From the NCBI RefSeq assembly GCF_900101265.1, contig NZ_FMZS01000005.1:423631-487630 (forward strand): a stretch of 64,000 bases of DNA, given 5' to 3'. The position numbers and the translations under genes were made by a program. The DNA is from Massilia sp. PDC64. GTDB lineage: Bacteria > Pseudomonadota > Gammaproteobacteria > Burkholderiales > Burkholderiaceae_D. The notes beneath the pieces are model-generated. The model did no database searches. It was given only the letters and a program-made list of their open reading frames with translations, and was not told the DNA's origin. Of this stretch, positions 16,894 through 25,747 are shown piece after piece (position 1 is the stretch's first letter; every line of letters begins with the position of its first letter).

Positions 16894-17871
16894 ATGAAGC
16901 TGGCAACTTATCGCGACGGCACGCCGGACGGCCGGCTGCTTGTCGTGTCGCGCGACCTCCGCCTGGCCGTCGAGGCGACCGCTATCGCGCGCAACCTGCT
17001 GGCGGCAATGGAACGCTGGGACGACGTCGCGCCGCGCCTGCAGGCCTTGTCCGAGGCCGTGAACGGCGGGCGCGAGGTCGGCGCATTTGCGTTCGAACCG
17101 GCGCGCTGCATGGCCCCGCTGCCGCGCACGTTCCAATGGTGCGACGCGTCCGCGTTCCTGAACCACGGCCGCCTGATGGAGCGGGCGTTCAACACGCCGC
17201 CGATCCCCGACTTCGAGACGGTGCCCGTCATGTACCAGGGCGCGTCCGACGATTTCCTCGGCCCGCACGACGACGTGCCGCTGCCGGAAGAGGGCCTGGG
17301 CATCGACTTCGAGGGCGAATTCGGCGTCGTCGTCGACAAGGTGCCGATGGGCGCCACGCCCGCGCAAGCACTGGCCGCGGTGCGGCTCGTCGTGCAGCTG
17401 AACGACTGGAGCCTGCGCGCGCTGGGGCCGCGCGAAATGAAAAGCGGATTCGGATTCCTGCAGGCGAAGCCGTCGACGAGCTTCGCGCCCGTGGCCGTCA
17501 CGCCGGACGAGCTGGGGGATGCCTGGCGCGACGGTCGCGTGCACCTGGACTTGCAGGTCGAATGGAACGGACAGAAGTTCGGTCACCCGAACGGCCGCGA
17601 GATGAATTTCGGTTTCGGCGAACTGGTCGCGCATGCGGCGCGCACGCGCAGGCTCGGCGCGGGCACGATCGTCGGATCGGGCACCGTGTCGAATGCGGAC
17701 CGCGCCGTGGGCTCGGCCTGCATCGCGGAGCGCCGCGTCATCGAGATCATCGACCATGGCGAACCGCGCACCGGCTTCATGCGCTTCGGCGACCGGGTGC
17801 GCATGTGCGCGCGCGGCGTGGAGGGGGAGGCGCCGTTCGGGATCATCGACCAGCGCGTCGTGCGCGCCTGA
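16894..17871 (+). CDS. Fumarylacetoacetate hydrolase-family protein
   Basis: A 325-residue FAH-family protein. The metal-binding acidic motif IDFEGEFGVVVD is near 130-141, followed by QLNDWSLRAL near 168 and later FGFGELVAHAARTR. The family hydrolyses C-C bonds of beta-diketo acids, or decarboxylates or hydrates ring-cleavage products. As the last gene of the cassette it probably acts on the acylpyruvate-like product of extradiol cleavage. The operon ends here and meets a kinase gene on the other strand 10 bases later. Confidence 0.86.
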   Translation: MKLATYRDGTPDGRLLVVSRDLRLAVEATAIARNLLAAMERWDDVAPRLQALSEAVNGGREVGAFAFEPARCMAPLPRTFQWCDASAFLNHGRLMERAFNTPPIPDFETVPVMYQGASDDFLGPHDDVPLPEEGLGIDFEGEFGVVVDKVPMGATPAQALAAVRLVVQLNDWSLRALGPREMKSGFGFLQAKPSTSFAPVAVTPDELGDAWRDGRVHLDLQVEWNGQKFGHPNGREMNFGFGELVAHAARTRRLGAGTIVGSGTVSNADRAVGSACIAERRVIEIIDHGEPRTGFMRFGDRVRMCARGVEGEAPFGIIDQRVVRA

Positions 17872-17881
17872 GCGTCACGGC

Positions 17882-20155
17882 CTAGACTGAACGGTCGTCC
17901 AGCACGTTTTCGGCGTCGGTCCGGAAGCGCGCGACGAAGGCCACCAGTTGCTTCGTATGGTAGCCCTGCGCCAGCGTGTCCAGGCGGTGCGCGAACGGCG
18001 CATATGCCGGATCGAGCCCCCGCAGATGGGCGGCCCGCTCGCGGATCTGGCGCATGTTGCCGATCTGCGCCAGCTGCCAGAGGGCCTCGATCTCGTCGGC
18101 CGGCGGGATGGCCATCGCGGCTTCCTCGCTGCCTTCCGGCGCCGTTTGTCCCGTGACCCACTGCAGCGCCAGCAGGTCGCCGATGGTGCGCAGCAGGAGA
18201 TCGTGGTCGACCGGCTTGGCGAGGAAGGCGTTCGCGCCAGCGTCGCGGCTCTTGCGTTCGTCGTCGGCACTGGCGCTCGCGGTGACGGCAATGATCGGAA
18301 TGTCGCCCCTGCCCGGCATGTGACGGATCTGCCGTGTCGTCTCGTTCCCATCCATCACCGGCATCATGACGTCCATCAGGATCAGGTCCGGCTTGAAACT
18401 GTCGAGCAGGACCAGGCATTCGAGTCCGTTCGAAGCGGCGGCGACGATGAAGCCGGTCTCCTGCAGCAGGTCCAGCATCACGGCGCGGTTCTGGGGGACG
18501 TCGTCGACGACCAGCAGGCGCTTGCGCTCGCCCTCGTAGCCCACCAGGGTGTCGTGCGCTGCCGCGGCGGACGGCGCGGCGGCGGCCACGGGCACGTCGA
18601 TCTCGAACGAGAACGTGCTGCCCTTGCCGGGCGCGCTGACGACGTCGATATGGCCACCCATGAGGCGTACCAGTTGCTGGCTGATGGCCAGGCCCAGGCC
18701 CGTACCGCCCTCGCGCCGCTGCGCGGTCGCCACCTGCTCGAAGGGCTGGAAGATGCGCGCGAGCTGGTGGGCGCTCATGCCGATGCCGCTGTCGGCCACT
18801 TCGAAGCGCAGCCGCGCCATGTCCTGGGCGTCGCACGGGGCCGGCAGCACGCGCAGGGAAACCTTGCCGCTGTCCGTGAATTTCACCGCATTGCCCAGCA
18901 AATTGAGCAGCACCTGGCGCAGGCGCGTCTCGTCCACCGTCACCGCGGACGGCAGGCCAGGTGCGAGTTCGCAGCCGAACGCCAGGCCTTTTTCCTCCGC
19001 CTTCACCCGCATGATGTTTGCCAGGACTTGCACGAACGTGTCGAGATGGACGGCGGCCGGGTGCAGCACCATCTTGCCCGCTTCTACCCGTGCCAGGTCG
19101 AGGATGTCGTTGATGAGCGTGAGCAGGTGCTGGCCGCTCTCGTGGATGGTCGCGAGGCCCGCGGACTGCCGTTCGGTCAGGTCGTGGCAGTCGCGTCGCA
19201 GCAGTTGCGCATAACCGATGATGGCGTTGAGCGGCGTGCGCAGTTCGTGGCTCATCTGTGCGAGGAACTGGCTGCGCTGGCGCGCCAGTGCGACCGCTTC
19301 CGCCAGCGCCGCCTCGCGCGCCGCCGCCGCTTCCTTGCGTTCCCGGTCGATGGCGGCCAGCTGTTCCAGGCGCGTCTTGCTGGCTTGCAGCCCGGACCGG
19401 AAATGCAGCAAACCCAGCGACAGGCTCAGCATGCCGCAAGCTATCCACGCGGCCATCAGCCAGTTCAGCAGGGTCGTCCTCGATATCCATTTGCCGCGAA
19501 ACTCGATCTTGCGCACTTCGACCGTGACGGTGTGTCCGGTGGCGCTGACGTCGTCCGCCTGCAGTTCCACGGCCGTGACGTGATCGACCCGGACATAGCT
19601 CTTGGACAGCGGGATCTGGCGCGCAAAGTGCCACCAGTCCGCGGTGCGCAAGGCATGCATCGGGATCGTGACGGCGGACCGGGGCGGAATATCGATCAGC
19701 ACTTCGTTGAACCGCTGCGCATCCCACTGGCCCGGCGCGTAGAACTCCGGTTCGTAATTCAGCAGGTGGAGTTTGAGGACATGCCGGCCGTGGCCCGTGT
19801 AGCGCACGTCGAGCGTGACCGTGTCGTACCGGGACATGTCGATGCCCTTGACCGGGTCGCCCATCAGGAACTGGATGGCGCAATTCGGATACCTTGCGGC
19901 TGCCCCCATCCGGCAACGCAGGATGTAGGCATCCTGCGTGACGTTCAACGACGCGACCGAATTGCCCGGTGCTGGATTGCCGCGCGGCATAATGCGGTCG
20001 TCCGTCACGACGGCGGGATACGGATGCTGCCGGGAGATCTCGAGGGTGCGCGTCATGCCGTAGTGCTGCCAGGCGAGCAGGACCGGGGTCGCCAGCACCA
20101 GGAGGATGACCAGGAGGTAGCCGATCCTGGTCGAACGGGAGAGCCAATGCGTCAT
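17882..20155 (-). CDS. Hybrid sensor histidine kinase, copy 2
   Basis: A 757-residue membrane kinase. A first span at about 11-30 is followed by a periplasmic, beta-rich sensor of about 200 residues (near 31-230), a second span, then HisKA with HELRTPLNAIIGYA (His near 303), an ATPase domain with LLGNAVKF and DSGIGMS, and a receiver with LILMDVMMPVMDGNE. A helical tail without a phosphotransfer His ends the protein. It is a close duplicate of the gene at 20176-22440. An alternative ATG at 20179 overlaps that gene's stop as ATGA; I chose 20155 because it aligns with the other copy's start. No DNA-binding partner regulator is nearby. Confidence 0.87.
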   Translation of the reverse strand: MTHWLSRSTRIGYLLVILLVLATPVLLAWQHYGMTRTLEISRQHPYPAVVTDDRIMPRGNPAPGNSVASLNVTQDAYILRCRMGAAARYPNCAIQFLMGDPVKGIDMSRYDTVTLDVRYTGHGRHVLKLHLLNYEPEFYAPGQWDAQRFNEVLIDIPPRSAVTIPMHALRTADWWHFARQIPLSKSYVRVDHVTAVELQADDVSATGHTVTVEVRKIEFRGKWISRTTLLNWLMAAWIACGMLSLSLGLLHFRSGLQASKTRLEQLAAIDRERKEAAAAREAALAEAVALARQRSQFLAQMSHELRTPLNAIIGYAQLLRRDCHDLTERQSAGLATIHESGQHLLTLINDILDLARVEAGKMVLHPAAVHLDTFVQVLANIMRVKAEEKGLAFGCELAPGLPSAVTVDETRLRQVLLNLLGNAVKFTDSGKVSLRVLPAPCDAQDMARLRFEVADSGIGMSAHQLARIFQPFEQVATAQRREGGTGLGLAISQQLVRLMGGHIDVVSAPGKGSTFSFEIDVPVAAAAPSAAAAHDTLVGYEGERKRLLVVDDVPQNRAVMLDLLQETGFIVAAASNGLECLVLLDSFKPDLILMDVMMPVMDGNETTRQIRHMPGRGDIPIIAVTASASADDERKSRDAGANAFLAKPVDHDLLLRTIGDLLALQWVTGQTAPEGSEEAAMAIPPADEIEALWQLAQIGNMRQIRERAAHLRGLDPAYAPFAHRLDTLAQGYHTKQLVAFVARFRTDAENVLDDRSV

Positions 20156-20175
20156 GTTCGTCTCGATTGGAATCC

Positions 20176-22440
20176 TCATGCCGGCGGGACCGCGTCCTTG
20201 GCCCGGAAGCGCGCGACGAAGGCAGCGAGCTGTTTCGAATGGTAGCCCTGTGCCAGCGTGTCCAGGCGGTGCGCGAAAGACGCATACGCCGAATCGAGGC
20301 CCCGCAGATGGGCGGCCCGCTCGCGGATCTGGCGCATGTTGCCGATCTGTGCCAGCTGCCAGAGTGCCTCGATCTCGTCGGCCGGTGGGATGGCCATCGC
20401 GGCTTCCTCGTTGACTTCCTGCGCCGTTTGTCCCGTGACCCACTGCAGCGCCAGCAGATCGCCGATGGTGCGCAACAGGAGCTCATGGTCGACCGGCTTG
20501 GCGAGGAAGGCGTTCGCGCCGGCGTCGCGGCTCTTGCGTTCGTCTTCGGCACTGGCACTCGCGGTCACGGCGACGATCGGGACGGCGCCCCAGCCCGGCA
20601 TGTGACGTATCTGCCGTGTCGTCTCGTTCCCATCCATCACCGGCATCATGACGTCCATCAGGATCAGGTCCGGCTTGAAACTGTCGAGCAGGACCAGGCA
20701 TTCGAGTCCGTTCGAAGCGGCGGCGACGATGAAGCCGGTCTCCTGCAGCAGGTCCAGCATCACGGCGCGGTTCTGGGGGACGTCGTCGACGACGAGCACG
20801 CGCTTGCGCTCGCCCTCGTAGCCCACCAGGGTGTCGTGCGCTACCGCGGCGGACGGCGCGGCGGCGGCCACGGGCATGTCGATCTCGAACGAGAACGTGC
20901 TGCCTTTGCCCGGTTCGCTGACGACGTCGATGTGGCCGCCCATGAGGCGTACCAGTTGCTGGCTGATGGCCAGGCCCAGGCCCGTGCCCCCCTCGCGCCG
21001 CTGCGCGGTCGCCACCTGCTCGAAGGGCTGGAAGATGCGCCCGAGCTGTTGGGTACTCATGCCGATGCCGCTGTCGGCCACTTCGAAGCGCAGCCGCGCC
21101 ATGTCCGGCGCACCGGCGGCCGGGGCCGGCAGCACCCGCAGGGAGACCTTGCCGGTGTCCGTGAATTTGACGGCATTGCCCAGCAGGTTGAGCAAGACCT
21201 GGCGCAGGCGCGTCTCGTCGACCGTCACCGCGGACGGCAGGCCGGGCGCGAGTTCGCAGCCGAACGCCAGGCCTTTTTCCTCCGCCTTGACCCGCATGAT
21301 GTCGGCCAGGACGCGCAGGAACGTGTCGAGATGAACGGCAGAGGGATGCAGCTCCATCCTGCCCGCTTCGACCCGTGCCAGGTCGAGGATGTCGTTGATC
21401 AGCGTGAGCAGGTGCTGGCCGCTCTCGTGGATCGTCGCCAGGCCGGCGGCCAGCCGTTCGGTCAGGTGCTCGCGGTCGCGTCCCAGCAGGTCGGCATAGC
21501 CGATGATGGCGTTGAGCGGGGTACGCAATTCGTGGCTCATCTGCGCGAGGAACTGGCTGCGCTGGCGTGCCAGCGCGACGGCCTCGGCCAGCGCCGTCTC
21601 GCGCGCCGCCTCGGCCTCCTTGCGTTCCCGGTCGACGGCGGCCAGCTGTTCCAGGCGTGTCCGGTTGGCTTGCAGGCCGGAGCGGAAGTGGAGCAGGCCC
21701 AGCGACAGGCCGATCACGCCGCACACGATCCACACGGACACCAGCCAACTCATCAGGGTCGTCCTCGATATCCATTTACCGCGAAACTCGATCTTGCGGA
21801 GCTCCACCGTGATGACCTGTCCCGTGTCCTTGTAATTGTCCGTCGCCAGTTCCACGGTGGTGACGTGATCGAGGCGGACATAGCTCTTGGACAGGGGGAT
21901 CTGGCGCGAGAAATGCCACCAGTCGGCGGTGCGCACGGCACTCATCGGCGCCGTGAAGCGGGGCTGGTCGGGCACGTTGATGAGCAATTCGTTGAAACGC
22001 TGCGAATTCCAGTCCTCCAGCGTGGAGAACTCGGGCTCGAAATTCATCAGGTGGAGCTTGAGGACATGCCAGCCCCGGCCCGTGTAGCGCAGGTCGAACG
22101 AAATCGTGTCGTACCCGGACATGTCGATGCCCTTGACCGGGTCGCCCATCAGGAATTGCAGCTTGCAGTACGGGTAGGTTGCGGCTGCGCCCAGATAGCA
22201 GCGCATGATGAACGCATCCTTCGTCACGGTCAGTGACGCGACCGAATTGCCGTTCGAGTTGTTGCCCCGTGTGTTGTCGCGGTCGTCCGTCACCCTGGCG
22301 CCGTGCGGATACCGCGGGGAGATTTCGAGGGTGCGCGTCATCCCGTAGTGCTGCCACACCAGCAGGATGGCTGTCGCCATCACCAGGAGGATGACCAGGA
22401 CGTATCCGATCCTGGTCGAACGGGAGAGCCACCGAGTCAT
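20176..22440 (-). CDS. Hybrid sensor histidine kinase, copy 1
   Basis: A 754-residue membrane kinase. Spans lie at about 11-30 and 230-250 around a beta-rich periplasmic sensor, possibly a jelly-roll that binds a ligand. The cytoplasmic part holds a coiled linker (258-298), HisKA with H303, an ATPase domain with N422 and DSGIG at 457-461, and a receiver with D596 as phosphate acceptor. The tail (685-745) lacks a clear Hpt motif, so the downstream relay is unknown. It is upstream of copy 2 in the same direction and probably cotranscribed from the promoter at 22476-22503. Confidence 0.88.
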   Translation of the reverse strand: MTRWLSRSTRIGYVLVILLVMATAILLVWQHYGMTRTLEISPRYPHGARVTDDRDNTRGNNSNGNSVASLTVTKDAFIMRCYLGAAATYPYCKLQFLMGDPVKGIDMSGYDTISFDLRYTGRGWHVLKLHLMNFEPEFSTLEDWNSQRFNELLINVPDQPRFTAPMSAVRTADWWHFSRQIPLSKSYVRLDHVTTVELATDNYKDTGQVITVELRKIEFRGKWISRTTLMSWLVSVWIVCGVIGLSLGLLHFRSGLQANRTRLEQLAAVDRERKEAEAARETALAEAVALARQRSQFLAQMSHELRTPLNAIIGYADLLGRDREHLTERLAAGLATIHESGQHLLTLINDILDLARVEAGRMELHPSAVHLDTFLRVLADIMRVKAEEKGLAFGCELAPGLPSAVTVDETRLRQVLLNLLGNAVKFTDTGKVSLRVLPAPAAGAPDMARLRFEVADSGIGMSTQQLGRIFQPFEQVATAQRREGGTGLGLAISQQLVRLMGGHIDVVSEPGKGSTFSFEIDMPVAAAAPSAAVAHDTLVGYEGERKRVLVVDDVPQNRAVMLDLLQETGFIVAAASNGLECLVLLDSFKPDLILMDVMMPVMDGNETTRQIRHMPGWGAVPIVAVTASASAEDERKSRDAGANAFLAKPVDHELLLRTIGDLLALQWVTGQTAQEVNEEAAMAIPPADEIEALWQLAQIGNMRQIRERAAHLRGLDSAYASFAHRLDTLAQGYHSKQLAAFVARFRAKDAVPPA

Positions 22441-22475
22441 GTTCGTACCGATCGGAAATCGGACGGGAATGACTC

Positions 22476-22503
22476 AGTATAAGCCTGCTTTATATTTTTG
22501 CAA
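22476..22503 (-). promoter_or_regulatory. Sigma-70-like promoter of the kinase pair
   Basis: Read on the minus strand, TTGCAA (22503-22498), a 16-base spacer and TATACT (22481-22476) resemble -35 and -10 boxes, 36 bases before the kinase start at 22440. The stretch is AT-rich against a GC-rich background. Confidence 0.5.
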
Positions 22504-22609
22504 CATATTGAAGAGTACCGTCACCGGCGGGACTGGACTGTGTTCTGAGCGCAACGTTCTGTAAGCAATCCGCCAAGCTTTCAAAGTATCTGTAATGGAA
22601 TGATAGTAG

Positions 22610-22795
22610 CTGACCGGTGCATCCGCGCAGAAGACCGACAGCGTCGGCGTGCGCTGGGATTCGTTCCGCTCGGCCGACATCAAGTTCCAGATCGACCGCG
22701 TCGATCCGGAAGGCCTCGGCCTGTTCATCCACCCGAGGCCCGGCTTCCGTGGCCCCGTCACCGTCGGCACGGTTGCCGTCGACTTCGTTTTCTGA
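22610..22795 (+). pseudogene. 3' remnant of a porin-like outer-membrane protein gene
   Basis: An open frame of about 61 codons with no start codon reads SVGVRWDSFRSADIKFQ and ends VGTVAVDFVF before TGA. The alternating pattern and terminal Phe are those of the last strands of a beta-barrel porin. The preceding sequence has in-frame stops, so the first several hundred codons are missing. Together with the next remnant it suggests a deleted porin and phosphate-binding-protein gene pair. Confidence 0.6.
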
Positions 22796-22801
22796 GAGCC
22801 C

Positions 22802-23112
22802 ATGATGAACAACGTGATCCGTTCCCTCGCCATTGCCGCCGCACTCGGCACCGCAGTGCCGGCGCTGGCCGAAGTCGTCGTCGTCGTGCATCCGTCCGCG
22901 CAGAGTTCTACAAGAAGGTCACCGACAAGGACATGTCGCAGGTGAAGGCGCTGTGGTCCAAGCTCGTCTTCACGGGCAAGGCGACGATGCCGAAGGAAGT
23001 GGGCAGCAGCGCCGACGTCAGGAAGGCGGTCGCGGCGAATCCGAAAGCCATCGGCTACATCGAGAAAAGCGCCGTCGACGCGACCGTGAAGGTCATCTAC
23101 ACGGCGCCATGA
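22802..23112 (+). pseudogene. Phosphate ABC substrate-binding-like gene with internal deletion
   Basis: It starts with an intact signal peptide (MMNNVIRSLAIAAALGTAVP, then ALAEVVVVVHPSA), typical of small PstS-like periplasmic binding proteins. About 34 codons in, the frame is lost. A different frame then carries the family's C-terminus (EFYKKVTDKDMSQVKALW, KEVGSSADVRKAV, GYIEKSAVDATVKVIYTAP). The middle of the protein, probably about 50 residues, is absent. A frameshifting internal deletion explains this, so no functional product is expected. Confidence 0.7.
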
Positions 23113-23116
23113 TTTC

Positions 23117-24379
23117 TCACAGCGCTTCCACGAAAGCCGTGACGGCCGCGGCGAACGTGCCCGGCTGTTCGACGGCGCCCAAGTGCGACGCGTCGGCCAG
23201 GACCTGCAGCCGCGCGTCCGGGATGCCGTCCGCCAGCGTGCGCGCCATCTCGACGGGCGTGCCCTGGTCCAGCTCACCGGCCAGCACGAGCGTCGGCACG
23301 GCGATCTGCGCCAGGCGCGCCGTCGTGTACACGCCGCCCACGGCCGCGCAGCAGCCGACGTAGCCTTGCGCATCCGTCGTGACGAGGCGCTGCCGGAACC
23401 GGGCGACCGTGGCCGGATGCGCCGCACGAAACGCGTCGTGGAAGTAGCGGCCCATCACGGCGTCCGCGATCGCCTCGATGCCGTGTTCCCGTACCGTCGC
23501 GATGCGCTGTTGCCAGACGGCACGTGCCGCATCCGGATAGCCGGACGTCGTATGCGCCAGCACGAGCGCGCCGACGAGCGAGGGGTGGCGCAGCGCCAGT
23601 TCCTGGCCCACCATGCCGCCCATCGACAGGCCGATCCACACGACCGGACCCGTATCCAGTTCCCGCAGCAGGCGCGCGGCGTCGTCCGCCAGGTCGGCCA
23701 TCGCATACGGACCGTCCGGCGCGTCCGAGCTGCCGTGGCCGCGGTGGTCGTAGGCGATCACGCGGCAGTCTTCGGCGAGCAGGTTGGCGAGGTGGTCCCA
23801 CATCGTCAGGTCGCAGCCGAGCGCGTGGCTCAGCACGACCGTGTGACGGGGGCGCTTGCCGCTGCGCGGCTCGCGCACGCTGTAGTGCAGGGTGGGGCGG
23901 CTGGCCGTGCGGCCCGCGCGGCCCACGCCGGGATGCGTGCTGGCGAGCGGCGATGCCGGCTCCAGCGCGTACCCGATCTGCGGACCGACTTCACGCAGGA
24001 TCGCCGCAGCATGTGCGAATGCCGTGTTCGCGGCGGGCACGCCCGCATAGATCGCGGACTGCATCAGCACTTCCTTCAATTCGTCCGGCGTGAGCCGGCT
24101 GTCGGCGTCGCCCAGCAGGGCGGCGCGCACGTGCAGCTCGTATTCCTCCCAGCGGCCGAGGGCGATGGTGATGGCGAGGACGATCGTGCGGCGCGTCTTG
24201 CGCGGCAGGCCCGGACGGTCCCAGATGTCGTGCCACGCGTAGCGCGTGATGAAGTTCTGGAAGTCGGCGGTGAAGGTGTTGGCGTTCGCGAGCGAACGCT
24301 CGACCCAGGCGTCGCCGAGGACGGCGCGGCGCTGGTCGAGGCCGCGAAGGAGGTCGTTGTCGAGAGGATCGAAGCTCAT
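23117..24379 (-). CDS. pcaL: Fused 4-carboxymuconolactone decarboxylase / 3-oxoadipate enol-lactonase
   Basis: A 420-residue fusion of two beta-ketoadipate enzymes. Residues 1 to about 130 are a carboxymuconolactone decarboxylase (PcaC; RYAWHDIWDRPGL, LGRWEEYELH). Residues from about 160 are an alpha/beta hydrolase (PcaD) with S252 (GLSMGGM), D371 and H399. Together they turn gamma-carboxymuconolactone into 3-oxoadipate. The domain order is PcaC-PcaD, opposite to the PcaD-PcaC order I recall for actinobacterial PcaL. The start overlaps the pcaB stop as ATGA. It is the last gene of the pcaHGB operon. Confidence 0.9.
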   Translation of the reverse strand: MSFDPLDNDLLRGLDQRRAVLGDAWVERSLANANTFTADFQNFITRYAWHDIWDRPGLPRKTRRTIVLAITIALGRWEEYELHVRAALLGDADSRLTPDELKEVLMQSAIYAGVPAANTAFAHAAAILREVGPQIGYALEPASPLASTHPGVGRAGRTASRPTLHYSVREPRSGKRPRHTVVLSHALGCDLTMWDHLANLLAEDCRVIAYDHRGHGSSDAPDGPYAMADLADDAARLLRELDTGPVVWIGLSMGGMVGQELALRHPSLVGALVLAHTTSGYPDAARAVWQQRIATVREHGIEAIADAVMGRYFHDAFRAAHPATVARFRQRLVTTDAQGYVGCCAAVGGVYTTARLAQIAVPTLVLAGELDQGTPVEMARTLADGIPDARLQVLADASHLGAVEQPGTFAAAVTAFVEAL

Positions 24380-25734
24380 GTCAGGTCTCGTTGCAGTGCG
24401 GCCAGGCGTTCGCGGGCCAGGCGTCGGGCCGGTTCGGTGGCGGCCACGGGATCGAAGAGGGCGCCGAGCTGGTTCTTGTCCAGCGACGCGAGTGCCGGCT
24501 CGGCGGCGATGGCGTCGCGGGCCACGTCGCGCAGATGACGGCCTTGCGCGACCGCGGCCTGCGTCATCTTCTCGACGGCCGCGTGCGCGGCGGGGCGGCC
24601 CATCGCGCCGGCCAGCCAGATCGACAGCGCCTCCGCCGCGACGAGACCGTGCAAGGCGTCGATGTTGGCGCGCATGCGGGCCGTGTCCACCGTGAGGCCG
24701 GCGAAGGCGTCGTTCAACGCCCGCAGCGCGCCGTGGGCGGACAGGAACAGCGTGGGCCACTCGGCCAGCTCCGCCTGCCAGTTGCCGAGGCCGCGCTCGT
24801 GCTGCTGGCCCATCGCGGCAAGGAGCGTCGCCGCATGCTGCGGCGTGCGCGTGGCGGCGGCCAGCGCGATCATCGACGACACCGGGTTGCGCTTGTGCGG
24901 CATCGCCGACGAGCCGCCGCGGCCGCCGCCCGACGGCTCCGCCAGTTCGCCCACTTCGCCCTGCGCCATCAGCGCGAGGTCTGCCGCGATCTTGCCGAGG
25001 CTGCCAGTCAGCAGCGCGACGTCCAGGCCGAGCCGCACCCATTCGTCGCGCTGCGTGTGCCAGGTGGCGGCCGGCGCTGCGAGGCCCAGCGCCTGCGCGA
25101 CGCGGTGCGCGACGGCGGGGCCCCGTTCCCCCATCACGGCCAGCGTACCGACGGCGCCGCCCAGTTGCAGTTGCAGGCCGGCGGCCGCCTCGCGCAGGCG
25201 CGCGCGGGCGCGCACGAGCGGCGCGAGCCAGCCGGCGACCTTGAAGCCGAAGCCCGTCACCTGGGCCGGCTGCAGCAGGGTGCGTGCCAGCACGGGCGTC
25301 GCGAGGTGCGCTTCGCCCAGCTTCAGCAGGTGCCCGCACAACGTGGTCAGGTCGTCGTCCAGCAGCCGCAGGGCGGTGCGCGTGACGAGCACCATCGCGC
25401 TGTCCTGCACGTCCTGGCTCGTGCTGCCCCAGTGGACGAGCGTGGCGGCCTCCTGGTCCGTCTCGGCCACGAGGCGCGTGAGTTCCTTCACGAGCGGCAC
25501 GGCCAGCGTGCCGGAGCGGCGGCCCGCCGTGACGAGGGAAGGGATGTCGAAGCGGTCGGCCAGGCAGGCGGCCCCGATGGCCTGGGCGGCGGTGCGCGGC
25601 AGCAGGCCTTCCTCGGCCTGCGCGCGGGCCAGCGCCGCCTCGAAGTCGAGCATCGCCTGGACGAGCGCCGCGTCGTCGAACGCGGCGATCATGTCCGGGG
25701 TGCTCAACAGGGTGTCGAAGAGTGAAATCGCCAA
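24376..25734 (-). CDS. pcaB: 3-carboxy-cis,cis-muconate cycloisomerase
   Basis: A 452-residue member of the fumarase/aspartase superfamily. The signature loop GGRGGSSAMPHKRNP is near 276-290, and the earlier TLVHWGSTSQDVQDSA near 136-151 supplies other active-site residues. It lactonises 3-carboxymuconate, the product of protocatechuate 3,4-dioxygenase. Length is normal. It is 13 bases downstream of pcaG and overlaps the fusion gene downstream by four bases. Confidence 0.93.
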   Translation of the reverse strand: MAISLFDTLLSTPDMIAAFDDAALVQAMLDFEAALARAQAEEGLLPRTAAQAIGAACLADRFDIPSLVTAGRRSGTLAVPLVKELTRLVAETDQEAATLVHWGSTSQDVQDSAMVLVTRTALRLLDDDLTTLCGHLLKLGEAHLATPVLARTLLQPAQVTGFGFKVAGWLAPLVRARARLREAAAGLQLQLGGAVGTLAVMGERGPAVAHRVAQALGLAAPAATWHTQRDEWVRLGLDVALLTGSLGKIAADLALMAQGEVGELAEPSGGGRGGSSAMPHKRNPVSSMIALAAATRTPQHAATLLAAMGQQHERGLGNWQAELAEWPTLFLSAHGALRALNDAFAGLTVDTARMRANIDALHGLVAAEALSIWLAGAMGRPAAHAAVEKMTQAAVAQGRHLRDVARDAIAAEPALASLDKNQLGALFDPVAATEPARRLARERLAALQRDLT

Positions 25735-25747
25735 GTGTGGTCCCGTG

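Larger units (their letters stand above)
17882..22440. repeat. Tandem duplication of a hybrid kinase gene
   Basis: The two kinase genes form direct repeats offset by about 2,280 bases. Parts are identical at DNA level, for example 18327-18510 against 20609-20792 (receiver-coding region, over 180 bases). The segments coding for the sensor domains have clearly diverged. This fits either recent duplication with fast sensor change or gene conversion of the kinase halves. Confidence 0.85.

Noticed and set aside
17948..20245. Plus-strand frames of 765 and 689 codons over the kinase genes
   Set aside because: They are antisense to kinases with complete HisKA, ATPase and receiver motifs, and their similarity to each other only reflects the gene duplication.
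22600..23112. A single 170-codon gene at the deletion scar
   Set aside because: Only its last third is protein-like. The signal peptide and the porin end lie in other frames, so two damaged genes explain the region better.
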